Of a stretch of 64,000 nt of DNA, positions 40,673-51,282 are shown in pieces. Source of the DNA: Isoperla grammatica (taxonomy: Eukaryota; Arthropoda; Insecta; Plecoptera; Perlodidae). Within the stretch, counting starts at the first letter, position 1; each line of letters starts with the position of its first letter. Location: assembly GCA_945910005.1 (NCBI GenBank), contig OX246748.1:8719363-8783362 (forward strand). The letters run 5' to 3'. Made by a program: the position numbers and the translations under genes. The notes under the pieces are model-generated. The model searched no databases. It saw only the letters and a program-made list of their open reading frames with translations, and was not told the DNA's origin.

Positions 40673-40759
40673 AAATCTTAATTGTATGTGAATTTTACTT
40701 CAGCAACGCATTTTGATTTCATCCCATAATTCATTGAAAAACTCCTGACAGCAAGGGGG

Positions 40760-41829
40760 CCAGAAACTACACCTATGGCAGGTATACATACTGCCACACT
40801 TTATCTACTCAATGATCCACGGAAACGAGTCACGTTCTAAACTTGAGGATACAGAGAGATTTCTTAAAAAGGGTTATAAAGAGATCCTGCATCTCCCGTT
40901 GTCGTTTCCGGATGGTGCCCTCTATTTACGCCAGCGTGATGGAGGGTTAGGCCTCCCGCTACTTACCCCGGCCATAGTTCGAGGCAGAATTAGCGGCGTC
41001 GCAACCATTTTAAGGGACGGTTCTCCATCCAGTTCTCCCTACCCGGCTCCGTACCCATGCCACGAAGATTAGGGAAACCTATAGAATGGCGTGGGAAAAT
41101 CAGGCTTGTCATGGCATGGGTGTAGCCGATCTGAAAGATGATCCCGTAGCGAATTCATGGTTGCGGCACCCCTCTACCTTGATGGGAAGTAGCCGTAAAA
41201 TAAGTGCACTGCTTATGAGGGCCAATATGATACCGACCAAGGCAACTCTCGCGAGGAGCGGGTTTGCCACGGACGGCATCTGGTGTCGACACTGTGGCCC
41301 CGGTGGGGACCCAGAGACACTAGGTCATATCCTGGGACAGTGCAAAACGACCAAAGTCATGTACGTCAACAGGCACGACGCGGCGAGGGACTTTATCTTC
41401 AATATCGTCCAACAAAACCCTGACTGGCGCGTCTTGAAGGAGCAGCCCTTTCAACCCACTGGGTCACTCGTCAAGCGCCCAGACTTGGTTTTTGTTGGAC
41501 CCATCACCCGCATGGCAATCGTAGCCGACGTTACAGTTAGAATTGAATAAGAAAAGTGGGTTGCGGGAGCCATCCGCGACAAAGAGGATACCTACAATGA
41601 TATCCTGGAAACGGTGCAGGAAGTGCTAGAGGCTGACGGAAGTGTGCTCGCAACCCTTGTCACGGGCGTGAGGGGCACAATGCCTAGCGGGACGCGGAAG
41701 TGGCTCCGGAGATTAGGACTCACTCGACCGCACCTGATCTCACTGTCTATGAACAATTTGCGTTCGTCACTGGAGATGTCAACGCACTTCTTTGACACCG
41801 TCTCGAAATACGGCAACCATAAAGCGTAA
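40760..41829 (+). pseudogene. R2-like copy 1, zinc-knuckle and RLE endonuclease part
   Basis: The C-terminal part of the element interrupted at 39717. Seen: a degraded thumb region, then from 41086 MAWENQACHGMGVADLK, ARSGFATDGIWCRHCG, PETLGHILGQC (the CCHC knuckle C-x2-C-x10-H-x4-C), and RPDLVFVGPITRMAIVADV, matching the (R/K)PD...V-x-DV core of the restriction-like endonuclease. A stop at 41548 splits it from the end part DILETVQEVLEADGSVLATL and LISLSMNNLRSSLEM. No 28S rRNA gene flanks it, unlike canonical R2. Confidence 0.85.
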
Positions 41830-42545
41830 TGATCCCGGAGAATGGGGTCATGGAACTTCGGTTCTTTAAACATATGGTAGGAGGGGGGGCGAGGAGACCA
41901 AAGTCGACCAACATGCGATCGGGACCCGTGTGCCGTGAGGCACACGATCTGGTAAGGTTGGCAACTTCCTCCCGTAAGGGTTGGTCTCTCCGGGGCGGTG
42001 TTTCTATAGTGATGAGACCTCGAGTGCGCTCATTGTAGGGAGAGTAAGTAAAGAAACTAGTTAGATGGGACGTGGGGCTTTGTTGAGCCAATAGGGTTGT
42101 AACGTCACTGTGCCGAAAGCATGGGTTCAGGACGGGTGCAGCCCGATTAAGATCAATCATGGTACGAACATCTACCGCGGGTGTTTACAATGCTATCTAA
42201 GATCAACTCAATCATTGGGCATAATATCGCTCATAAAGTAAAATGGTTTTATCTAAACCCAACAGTACACGCCCGATACGGAACGGGAACCGTACTAAGA
42301 GTAAGGTTGGAATTCATAGTCGGCCCCTACACCTAGGGGCGCCCATTGTTACCACGGTAACAGTTGTTTCCATGTTATTTCCCATAAACAAAACAAATCC
42401 ATAGCAACAATGGGTGCCCCTAGGTGTAGGGGCCGACTATGAATTCCAACCAACGTGTTTGATAATTCCATCGTAACGGCCTGACCCAGCGCCGATGGGA
42501 CCAATAACAAGACGAATTTATGAACGGATGTATACTGGGATATGC
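41830..42545 (+). mobile_element. R2-like copy 1, 3' UTR
   Basis: It aligns, in diverged form, with the sequence after the stop of copy 2: taagggttggtctctccg, gatgggacgtggggctttg, tcattgggcataatatcgc, ttccatcgtaacg, gacccagcgcc. A 147-bp inverted-repeat element (42305-42451) interrupts it. Confidence 0.75.
42305..42451. mobile_element. 147-bp foldback/MITE
   Basis: Long terminal inverted repeats: the first 36 bp (GGTTGGAATTCATAGTCGGC ...) match the complement of the right end exactly. After one mismatch the pairing continues through CCCATTGTT, leaving a central loop of about 50 bp. The flanks are AA on both sides. Comparison with copy 2 of the R2-like element indicates insertion into that 3' UTR. 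No coding capacity. Confidence 0.88.
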
Positions 42546-42573
42546 AGACCGAGATTAAATGTGGCAAGACTAA

Positions 42574-42875
42574 TGATTGATTGATTAATGGGGCTTAACG
42601 TCTCATATTTGTGCAACAATGGCTAATCGAGACGATGAGCGGGTGATCATGAAAATGAGAAAGATGGTGATGAAGAATAAAGCCACATCCGAATCAGATC
42701 TGTTGCACGACGCGTGGGTCATCATATGAGAGTCCAACAAGGGTGGGCAGGGCCAAGTGGGAGGAGAAATATTCAATGGGACAGTGGGGGGGGACAGGGA
42801 CAGGGTCTCCTTTCGTCGCCTCTTACGACTAGCAGAGTCACTCTGGGCCTATTCTACACCGGGCCGAGACGGGCG
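42574..42875 (-). mobile_element. SINE-A full-length copy in R2-like copy 2
   Basis: Complete from attgattgattaatggggc to ccgggccgagacggg. 42877-43370 beyond it has no recognised feature. Confidence 0.88.
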
Positions 42876-43904
42876 CAGATGATGTTCGAGGACTGAAAGT
42901 AATCCAAAGCACCATGTCGTAGTACGTTAGAAATGTACATGGGTACAGTTGATTAGGGAGTCGGTGTTTGTGAACGGGCAAAGCAACGATTACTGGCAGA
43001 GTTCAACGAAATACCACCAGTGCCCATTGCGAGGTTTGTAGTAATCTAGTATCGACTAGTAGTCGATAGTAGTAATCGACGAGATTTCGATCAAAGAGAA
43101 GCTGAAATACGACAAATCCTGCGACAATTATTTTGGTATAGTAGAAACGTCCATCATAGAAGAAAAGCCAGTTGGCAAATACCCAGCAATGGCAAATAAG
43201 CTGTTGTGCTTCGTCATACATGGATTGGCGTTTTAATATACAATTCGGCCAGCCTATTTCTGGACGCGTAGTATATCTTCCTCCTTGCTGTATGAATTAC
43301 AAACCTGGCATTGACTGTTACGACTAACAGAGTCACTATGGCAGTTTTCAACACTTTGAGCGCCACTTTCAAAAGAATGGAAAATGTGCGTCTCAAGCGC
43401 ATGCCACAAGCTGCACCTTTGGCAGGTATACATACTGCCTCATTTTATTTACTCTCTGATTCACGGAACGGAGTCTCACAAGAATGTTAGTTTGCATTTT
43501 ATAATAATAACCATAATTTATAGAAATTGAGAGATTTATTGAGAGATTTCTTAAGAAAAGTTATAAAGAGATCTTGCATCTCCCGGCCTCTTTTCTGGAT
43601 GGCGCCCTCTACTCGATGGTAGGCTAGGCCTCACACTACTAACCCCGGCCTTAGTCCGCGGAAGAATTAGTGGAGTCGCCACCATTTTGAGGGACGAGAC
43701 GCCGGAGGGGGTGCAGTTTCTAAATATAACAAAATTTATCCTGAATGCAGAGTCTGAGGCTTTAGGTGGGATGGCCAGCTCTCCTTGCCCGGCTACCCAA
43801 CCACGCTAAGAAGATTAGGGAAACCTATAGACGATAGCGTGGGAAAAACAGGTCTGTCATGGCATGGGTGTAGCCGATCTGAAGCAAATAAATTCACTGC
43901 TGAT

Positions 43905-44100
43905 TGATAACGTCTTAACAACGTCTCATATTTTTGCAACGAGGCTAATCGAGACAATGAGTGGGTGATAATGAAGATAAACTTGGGGGCTCATTGCAGT
44001 AAAGGGGCAAGTAGGAGGGCCGTGAGGAAAGGGGAAAGGGGAATAGGTGTGGACTGCACTTCGAATGACTTCTCCTCCTCGACCAGTCCGGCTAGGGTAG
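43905..44100 (-). mobile_element. SINE-B copy in R2-like copy 2
   Basis: Tail region gatAACGTCTTAACAACGTCTC is partly scrambled. The body continues to ctcctcctcgaccagtcc and ggctagggtag, and the cap is truncated. Confidence 0.8.
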
Positions 44101-44641
44101 CCAAAAAAACCCTACCTACAATCTGACACAAATAGAAGTCACTCTTCCGAGCCGAGGAGCGGTTTCGACAAGGACATGTACGTCAATAGGCACAACGCGG
44201 CGAGGGACTACATCTTCAATATAGTCCAACAAAGCCCCTACTGGCGCGTCTTGAAGGAACAACCCTTTCTACTGAACGGCTTATTCCCCAAGCGCCCAGA
44301 CTTGGTTTTTGTTGAGCCTCAGAACCGTGCGGCTATTGTTGCCGACGTTACTGTCAGAATCGAATGTACAGATTAGTACCGGAAGGCCGTCCGGTAAAAA
44401 GAGGATCGGTGCATCAGGATCCTGGACACGGTGCAGGAAGTGCTTAAAGCTGACAGTTGGGTGTTCGCAACCCTTGTCATGGGCGTGAGGGGCACGATGC
44501 CCATCAGGACGCAAAAGTCGTCCCGTCGACTTGGACTCACTCGCGCCCACCTGATCTCACTGTCTATGAATAATTTGCGTGTGTCACTAGAAATGGCAGC
44601 GCACTTCTTTGACTCGTGTCAACACGGCCGCCATAAAGCGT

Positions 44642-45440
44642 GATGGAACTAGAAGGACTAGGTCTATTGGATTTATGATTAATGGGGCTTAACGTCTCAT
44701 ATTTATGCAACGATGGCTATTATGTTCTTAAACAATGGTGTATGTGTGTATATACCGTGTATATACCCGTGTATATACCTTGGTACACGACCTGGTATGA
44801 CTGGGCGATTCCGTCCCATAAGGGTTGGTCTCTCCGAAACGGTGACTTTCAATAGTGAAACTACTCAATAGTTTAATGTAGTGGCGAGAACCTCGAAGGT
44901 TCCCGTTGAACTGCTCTCCGAGGTGGAGAGTAAGTATAACTATATATGTGGATGGGACGTGGAGTCTTGTTAAGTAAGACATCCGGGTTGTAATGATACT
45001 GAGCCGTAAGCATTGGCACTCACGTAATATACAACCCACATAAGATCTAGCTAGCTAGAACATCTACTGATGTGCATGTCTAACAATGCTACCAAAAGAT
45101 CAACTTATGGATTGATATTTGGGCTTAAAGTCTCATATTTTTTGCAACGAGGCTAATCGAGACAATGAGTGGGCGAATTATGAAGATAATGGGGGGTGTT
45201 ATGAGGTAAAAGACCAGTGGGAGGGCGGGGAGGAAAGGGGAAAAGGGAGGAAAAGGGAGTGGGGAGGATGTGGACTGCATTTTGCCCTTATGATTGGGCA
45301 TACTATCGCCCATAGCGTAAAATGGTTTCACGTGGTTTTCGTAACGAGGATCATATCATACCAGTGCTAGTTGATTCCATCGCAACGATCTTGAACCCAG
45401 CGCCAAAAGGGAACTAGAGTTTGGTCAAATCACATTTTTG
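44642..45440 (+). mobile_element. R2-like copy 2, 3' UTR, with SINE-A and SINE-B insertions
   Basis: The 3' UTR corresponding to that of copy 1, lacking the 147-bp element. It is interrupted by a SINE-A tail scrap (44674-44720) and a SINE-B body (45110-45290). Confidence 0.7.
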
Positions 45441-45656
45441 GCACAAAATTGACGTGGTTTCGTGCTAGGAAACTCCTACGTGGAGTTTAACACGGAATAT
45501 AGGGGTCACGAGACCTCTGCAAGAAAAAGAGTCATATTACTGGAAATTACCATCACCATCAAGGATGATTGGGGGAAAGGGACAAGTGTAGGAGAACTTA
45601 CATAGTAAGTTAGAATACTACCAAAGGCTAGTTCCATTTTGCCTCTTGTATTACGA

Positions 45657-45697
45657 CTTGCAAAGACAAAGACAAAGACAAAGGCAAAGGCAAAGTT
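45657..45697 (+). repeat. CAAAGA/CAAAGG hexamer repeat
   Basis: About six units of a 6-bp repeat. Confidence 0.85.
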
Positions 45698-45733
45698 CAC
45701 TAACCCTGCATGAAGGATTTTCACTATGCAATA

Positions 45734-46110
45734 ACTGCCAAATATTCTATAAATTAATCAGGACAGGCATTAGATAAGCATATCGTCGTAAGCATATCAA
45801 GGTCGCATATAATAAGCGTAACGCGGTCCACGGGAACAAAAACATAGTATCCAAATTGTAAAAGTGAAATCAATGGGTATGTTCTTATTTAAATAACCTC
45901 AAGTAGAAACTTAAGCAAAAACTACCACATATTCTATAAATTGTTCAGGACAGGCATTAGATAAGCATATCGTCGTCAGCATATGGTCATCGCATATTAA
46001 AAACGTAACGCCGTTTAAGGGAACAAAAACATATTCCCCCAATTGTAAATGTGAAATCATTGGGTATGTTCTTCTTTAAATAACTTCTCAAGTAGCTGGA
46101 GTAGAAACTT
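45734..46110. repeat. 187-bp tandem duplication
   Basis: Two diverged copies (from 45734 and 45921) share atattctataaatt, aggacaggcattagataagc, cgggaacaaaaacata and aatgggtatgttctt. No coding frame. Confidence 0.8.
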
Positions 46111-46153
46111 TAGACTATATTTCATATTTTGTAAGTGTTTACTATTAATGGTG

Positions 46154-46475
46154 GATTGATTGATTGATATTTGGGCTTTACGTCTCATAATTTTGCAACT
46201 TGGCTAATCGAGGCGCTGATTGGATGAGATATCAGAAAAGGGAATGGCATGGTATTTACAAAAACATATTTTGAGGATATACATTATTTTTTCCCTTTAA
46301 CATAATATGCATGTTGATTTATAGATTGTGCTTAACGTCTCATATTTTTCCAACTTGGCCAATCGAGACGATGAGTGGGTGAAATATGAAGATGAAATAG
46401 GGACTGCTTGTTGGAAACGGGCAAGTAGGATGGCGGGAAGGGGGGCAGGGGATATAAGCGTCGTCGAGTCGATGG
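46154..46475 (-). mobile_element. SINE-B tail piece and SINE-B variant
   Basis: 46154-46232 is a SINE-B tail with (GATT)n. 46324-46475 is the variant with 5' end gatataagcgtcgtcgagtc, as at 38692-38850. Confidence 0.7.
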
Positions 46476-46809
46476 CACAAGCCGTGGGACAGTTCACGAC
46501 GAATTGCTGACTCTGCGGGAAAGAGCGCCAAATTATGGCAAATACATTCACCACCTGCAGAAATTTAACAAAATCAGGAAACATCCCGTCCTCAGTATAG
46601 TCGCACTCGTGAGATACCGCGATTATGAAAATGATGATATTTGGTTTTAACGTCCCTTACTTTTGCAACTTGGCTAACCGAGAGGTACAACGCCCACCTA
46701 TGTGGTTGGCCTGACAAGATGTTCGATAACGACGCTCGCGATCTTGTAGACGGCATCGATGGAATTACACCTGTTGTGGGCAGATTGTATTTCGATTGTT
46801 TGAATCATT
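46470..46809 (+). pseudogene. Unrecognised coding remnant split by a SINE piece
   Basis: An open frame at 46470-46631 reads DGTSRGTVHDELLTLRERAP, NYGKYIHHLQKFNKI and HPVLSIVALVRYRDYEN. A SINE-B tail piece (about 46632-46684) intervenes. The sequence after it is open again in one frame, reading YNAHLCGWPDKMFDNDARD and DGITPVVGRLYFDCLNH, then TAG at 46807-46809. The composition looks protein-coding (charged helices, then an aromatic-rich end). I do not recognise the family; it may be a retrotransposon part or a dead gene. Confidence 0.4.
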
Positions 46810-47547
46810 AGTAGTGTGACATATATGGAAGGCGGGTATGGTTGGATCTAGGAAGCCTGGTAAAAAGAAGAAGTGGTTTTAAAAAAGAGAGATTGTTGTT
46901 ATTTGTTGTGGTGGTTGCTATGTGTTGGAAAATAAGTTCAGTTGTCAGTTTTGGTTCTGGAGCCTAGCTCAGCATTTTGCTGGTCTAGCTCTGCTGTATT
47001 GTAAAATGTGGTAGTCTGGCAGGGACGAGGTCAGCCTAGGACTGTGACCTGTGAAGTATGGTTTAGATAAAAACAAGATAAGAAAACTCAGAGTGTGTTT
47101 TGAAAAGTTGACAGAAAAGGACTGGTTGTTTTGTGTGGGACGCACGAAAGCTCTTCGGGACATCGAAGCAGGTACCTGTTTCGAAGTGCGACGGTTTTCG
47201 TGAGAGGAACGTCAAGCCAGCGAGCGAGTAAGTAATACCGAATCAACTGAGCTAGTAATATTAAATAATAATTTGTCTACTTGAGATACCGGGCTAGAGG
47301 GTATTTGACAGTAGAAAATATTGATACAACATCCTGAAACCAGGGCGATATTATGACCTTGGGCGAGAGATAACCCGGGGTCAAATGCTAAAGCGGGAAC
47401 AGGAAAATCAATCAGAAGTAAAACACAAACAGAAACATAACGCTGTACAAACAGTTCACATATTATTTCGGTGGTGATTTATGAGGTACTTGACAGCTTA
47501 GGTAGTAAATGTCTACTGAATCAGGTTCTTCTACATCTCGGGAATCT
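46810..47547. other. Stretch without recognised gene
   Basis: Unique-looking sequence. A donor-like gcgagcga/gtaagtaat at 47229 might end an untranslated first exon, but nothing else supports that. Confidence 0.4.
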
Positions 47548-47800
47548 CGGTTCAATGCAAGGGAGAACAGTCAAATGGGAGGAGAAATCTTCAGTGGGGC
47601 TGGAGGAGGGGAATAGGACTGGGTCTTCTTTCGTCGCCTCCTACGACTAAGGTGAGTCAATGCAAGGGAGAACACAGTCAAATGGGAGGAGAAATCTTCA
47701 GTGGGGCTGGAGGAGGGGAATAGGACTGGGTCTCCTTTCGTCGCCTCCTACGACTAGCAGTCACTCTGGGCCTATTCTACCCCTGGTCGAGACGGGTCAA
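47548..47800 (-). mobile_element. SINE-A 5' half, internally duplicated
   Basis: Two direct copies of about 105 bp (caatgcaagggagaaca ... cttcagtggggctggagg ... cgcctcctacgactaag/agc). Only the right one continues into the cap (cactctgggcctattc, gagacggg). Confidence 0.8.
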
Positions 47801-48178
47801 TTAGGTTCCGATTCTAAACAAAATGGGCCAAGTCGAAAGATTCCTCGGCAAATTGTTGAAGGCCGGTGCAATACCACTAATTGTCTGGCCTACTTGAAGT
47901 CCTATGTTCGCTTTTTGGATTGGCTGGGTAAAAGAGTGGAAGTGGCGAGGGGTGCGAGAGGATGCCAAACTTAAGGAGACCCTTGTGAAGAACCGTTACT
48001 TCAGTTCTATCGCATGCAATGTAGTCGGCGTTCGCCGCTCACAAGGGCACCAAAATCCAAAATACCGATCACTTCAGAAGGGTATGACCAAATTATAATC
48101 GAAGACATTATCATGTCCTACACACATCTCTTCTTTTTTTAAAATGTATTTAATGTATATTTAATTTATTTTTAAGAT

Positions 48179-48557
48179 GATTGATTGATTAATGGGGCTT
48201 AACGTCTCATATTTATGCAACGATGGCTAATCGAGACGATGAGCGGGTGATAATGAAGATGAGAAAGATGATAATGAAGAATAAAGCCACATCCGAATCA
48301 GATCCATTGTACGTCGCGTGAGTCGTCATACGGGAGTCCAGCAAGGGAGGGCAGGGCCAAGTGGGAGGAGAAATATTCAATGGGACAGTGGGGGGTAAAG
48401 GGGATTGGGGTGTGGACTGCACTTCGTCTGACTTCTCCTCCTCGACCAGTCCGGCTTGGGTGGCCCTACCAGAAGCTTACGCTTCCGCCGGCATAGCTCT
48501 CGGGATCAACAAAGCACGCAAACCTGTCCACCACGATAAGGTGGCAGTCCCTGGGCA
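48179..48557 (-). mobile_element. Mosaic SINE, full length
   Basis: SINE-A 3' half with (GATT)n tail joined to the SINE-B 5' half at the usual point (gacagtggggggt / aaaggggattgggg), ending ccctgggca. An ATT microsatellite (48560-48589) follows directly. Confidence 0.9.
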
Positions 48558-48935
48558 AAATTATTATTATTATTATTATTATTATTATTTGACGTTTTAT
48601 GAATGTATCATCAAGATTATTATTGCTAATTTTGCTACCACCCTCAGTCTGAGGATAGCAATCCTCCAGAGTGGACGTGCACCATAGTCGTTACGTTATT
48701 CAAAGGTGTTGTGCTGTGGTTTGTGTCAATTTGTGTTGTTCGTAATATTCTCTCTCTCAAGGATTATAAAATGAGTGAGTCATTTTAAACTATCTCTTTT
48801 TGTATTCCATCAGGCATGAATAATATCTAATGCTTTCGTAAAACATTTTCCACCTAGGTTATGAATTTGAAACACGATCAAATACTAGTTTCCCCAAGTG
48901 TTTTGTTTTGTGTGTTTTGTGTTGTGTTAAAATAA

Positions 48936-49148
48936 TAGTGGCCGCGCTGTTATTTGGTCCTGTTTTGAGTACACTATAGCCTCGTAAATGCCAGACTGTG
49001 TTATTATAGTGGCCGCGCTGTTATTTGGTCTTGTATTGCGTATACAATAGCCTCGTCACTGCCAGACTGAGTTATTATAGTGGCCGCGCTGTTATTTGGT
49101 CTTGTATTGAGTATACTATAGTTTCGTTCTTGTCCGTGGATACGTCGT
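48936..49148. repeat. 71-bp tandem repeat, three units
   Basis: Units begin at 48936, 49007 and 49078 with tagtggccgcgctgttattt. They diverge by a few bases each. Confidence 0.9.
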
Positions 49149-49331
49149 TTGGATAGCGAGCTTGATAACGGTACGTCACACGTCACCGCGATGGTAATAC
49201 GTCGATTTGCGTTGACTTAAGCCGTGCGTTTACAAAAATTCACCGCTCTAGCGCTAACGGTTACAGAGTTTTTTGATGGAATGTAAAATTACAAAATGAG
49301 AGACACAAAAATAAGAGACACGTAGGATGTA

Positions 49332-50013
49332 ACGGTGAAGGGTAATAGGGTGGACGTGGACTGCATTTTGTCTGGCTTTTTCACCACGAACTCATATGCT
49401 GTCAAACAAGGTAATTTCCTTGAAATTTAATTTGATTTATTTTTTGAGTTATTTAACTTAATTAGTTATTTAATAGTAATTTAATTATTACTTGGTTTTT
49501 AACGAAGTAGGGCATACTTAACCAATAGGACAAAACGTCAGGGGTGAGATTGAATGACATAAGAGTAAAACTAATACACAAAGAAGTGAGTTAAGAAGAG
49601 GGCATCTTTTCGTGTAGTCTCTTGCGACCAGCGGAGTCAAAATAGACAAAATTGTACCTCTGAGCAGAAGACGAGGATGCAGATGAGATGTAGAACAAAA
49701 ATGCACTAAAAAGCAAAAAAAAAGCACTAATAAAATGATGGTATAGCGCTAAGGTTTCCAGGTTTTCCCAACACTTGATGTTGATTTGAACACGATCTTG
49801 TTTTAAAGATGAAGTCTAGGTAACCTTTATTGATTATTGGTGCGAGAGTAAAATAGATTGATTGAAGCAAGGGAAATATGAAGACTAAAAAACGACACAT
49901 GTCCCGAATAAGATCCAGTGAACATCGCAGGGGTGAACAGCAAGGAGTAGGGCAAGTGGGTGGAGAAATCTTCAGGGGTTGGGGGGTTACGGGGCAGAGT
50001 CTCTTTCGTCGCC
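49332..50013 (-). mobile_element. SINE-B scrap and diverged SINE-A piece
   Basis: 49332-49385 contains ggtggacgtggactgcattt. 49854-50013 is a diverged SINE-A (cccgaataagatccagtg, gtgggtggagaaatcttc). The intervening sequence is AT-rich without features. Confidence 0.55.
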
Positions 50014-50104
50014 GAGGACACTAACTCCTAAACGTAGGACAATAGCTGGGGGGGTGATGGGGGGGCGGGGAGGGGTCGTAAAGGTGGACGGTTAATTTAT
50101 ACTG

Positions 50105-50237
50105 ACGTAGGGTGTCATCTCATGTTTCCGAGCCGTAAATTGCCTAAAATAGCCGCTACCCAGTCAGGATTTACGTAGGGTGTCATCTCATGTTTCCGAG
50201 CCGTAAGTTGCCAAAAATAGCCGCCACCCAGTCAGGA
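50105..50237. repeat. 68-bp direct duplication
   Basis: Two copies from 50105 and 50173, sharing acgtagggtgtcatctcatg, tttccgagccgtaa and acccagtcagga. Confidence 0.9.
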
Positions 50238-50337
50238 ATTGTGTTCGATTGACATTCGAAAACTGAAGGAAAAAAAAACTCGGCGTCACGAATAATGCTG
50301 TCATGAAAATCGAAGCCATTACTTCAGTCGTGCCACG

Positions 50338-50345
50338 TTATAAAA
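50338..50345 (+). promoter_or_regulatory. TATA box candidate
   Basis: TTATAAAA lies 44 bases before an ATG that opens a short exon-like frame. A start of transcription near 50368 would leave a 5' leader of about 20 bases. Confidence 0.4.
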
Positions 50346-50388
50346 CCCCAATACCAATACCACTATGATTAACATTGCACTCCCAAAC

Positions 50389-50429
50389 ATGGCAGATATA
50401 ACAGAAGAGGAAAAACCACGACGAATACA
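50389..50429 (+). CDS. Possible first coding exon, MADITEEEKPRRI
   Basis: ATG in a good context (ccaaacATGG), 13 codons rich in Glu, Lys and Arg, then CA at a donor (ACA/gtaaga). TATA-like sequence lies at the expected distance upstream. No second exon was found before the SINE-B at 50759, so this rests on local signals only. Confidence 0.35.
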
Positions 50430-50758
50430 GTAAGAACTTACAATTATTTAGTACCGATATTATTGTTCCTTGTTTAAGGACGCATTGAAAATGGATATTT
50501 GTAAGGTATTTTCCATCTACAATCGAAAATGATGCGGGTTGAACGAGTTTTTTACTGAGAAAAATGTTGCTAAAAGTTTTTTCTTTTTGTGGTGGGAGGG
50601 TGTGTTTTGTATAACTTAATATTTTGTTAGATATGACGTTATTTTCAGATATTTATATACCGTATACGCCTCATCGCGAAAGGTGACCATGGAAACGTGT
50701 ATGCTAATTGCATTCGTTTTTATTCTAGCAACCATTTCCTGGTCGACGGGAAGTACAC

Positions 50759-50957
50759 CCTCTTTAGAGGAAAGGGGCAAGTAGGACGGCTCGAGAGGAA
50801 AGGGGAAATGAGAGGAAAGGGGATTGGGGTGTTGACTGCATTTCGTCTGACCTCCTCGAGTGGCCCTACCAGAAGCATAAGCTTTTGCCGGCATAGCTCT
50901 TGGGATCAACAAAGCACGCAAACCTGCCCACCACGATAAAGTAGCAGTTCCTGGGAA
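50759..50957 (-). mobile_element. SINE-B 5' half
   Basis: Body and cap only (gaggaaaggggcaagtagg to gataaagtagcagttcctgg); the 3' tail is missing. Confidence 0.8.
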
Positions 50958-51079
50958 ACGAAACGAAAGCCTTCACCATGGGCTGCGCATGCAATGCAGC
51001 AACGCTACAACGAGGTGCTAGCGCGGCTAGTCGCCTCCATCCTGAAGAGTACGAGCCAACGTGCTGACATAACTGAATT

Positions 51080-51275
51080 TGAATTTATTGGGTTGAAGGG
51101 CGCTTTAACCAGTTAGGTCATTTTGCGCCACCAAGATGGTGTTTTGCAAGCTAAATAATTAAGTAACAATGAAAGTAGTAATTATGTTTAAATTTTATAT
51201 GAATTAAATTTAAGTTATTTTATATTTAATATTGGTTGTATTGTATTTTTTTAAATTATTGGAAAAACTGTGTGA
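51080..51275 (-). mobile_element. LINE-E 3' UTR
   Basis: From ttgaatttattgggttgaag through cattttgcgccaccaagatg and the AT-rich UTR to ttggaaaaactgtgtg, matching 56641-56835 and 58780-58975. It stops sharply where an R2-like fragment begins. Confidence 0.85.
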
Positions 51276-51282
51276 ACCGGTG

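Larger units (their letters stand above)
42518..44641 (+). pseudogene. R2-like retrotransposon copy 2, heavily broken
   Basis: It starts at 42518 with an RT scrap (tgaacggatgtatactggga, equal to YTGM... of copy 1) and is cut by a SINE-A (42574-42875). A piece near 43370-43890 matches the thumb region, then a SINE-B (43905-44100). After that comes the endonuclease part MYVNRHNAARDYIFN, RPDLVFVEPQNRAAIVADV and the end LISLSMNNLRVSLEM. Frameshifts and stops are frequent. Its 5' end touches the 3' end of copy 1, so the two are in tandem. Confidence 0.8.

Noticed and set aside
47660..48098. Possible recombinase-like frame (LAYLKSYVRFLDWLG)
   Set aside because: The resemblance to a core-binding domain is only about 15 residues, and the frame begins inside a SINE-A cap.
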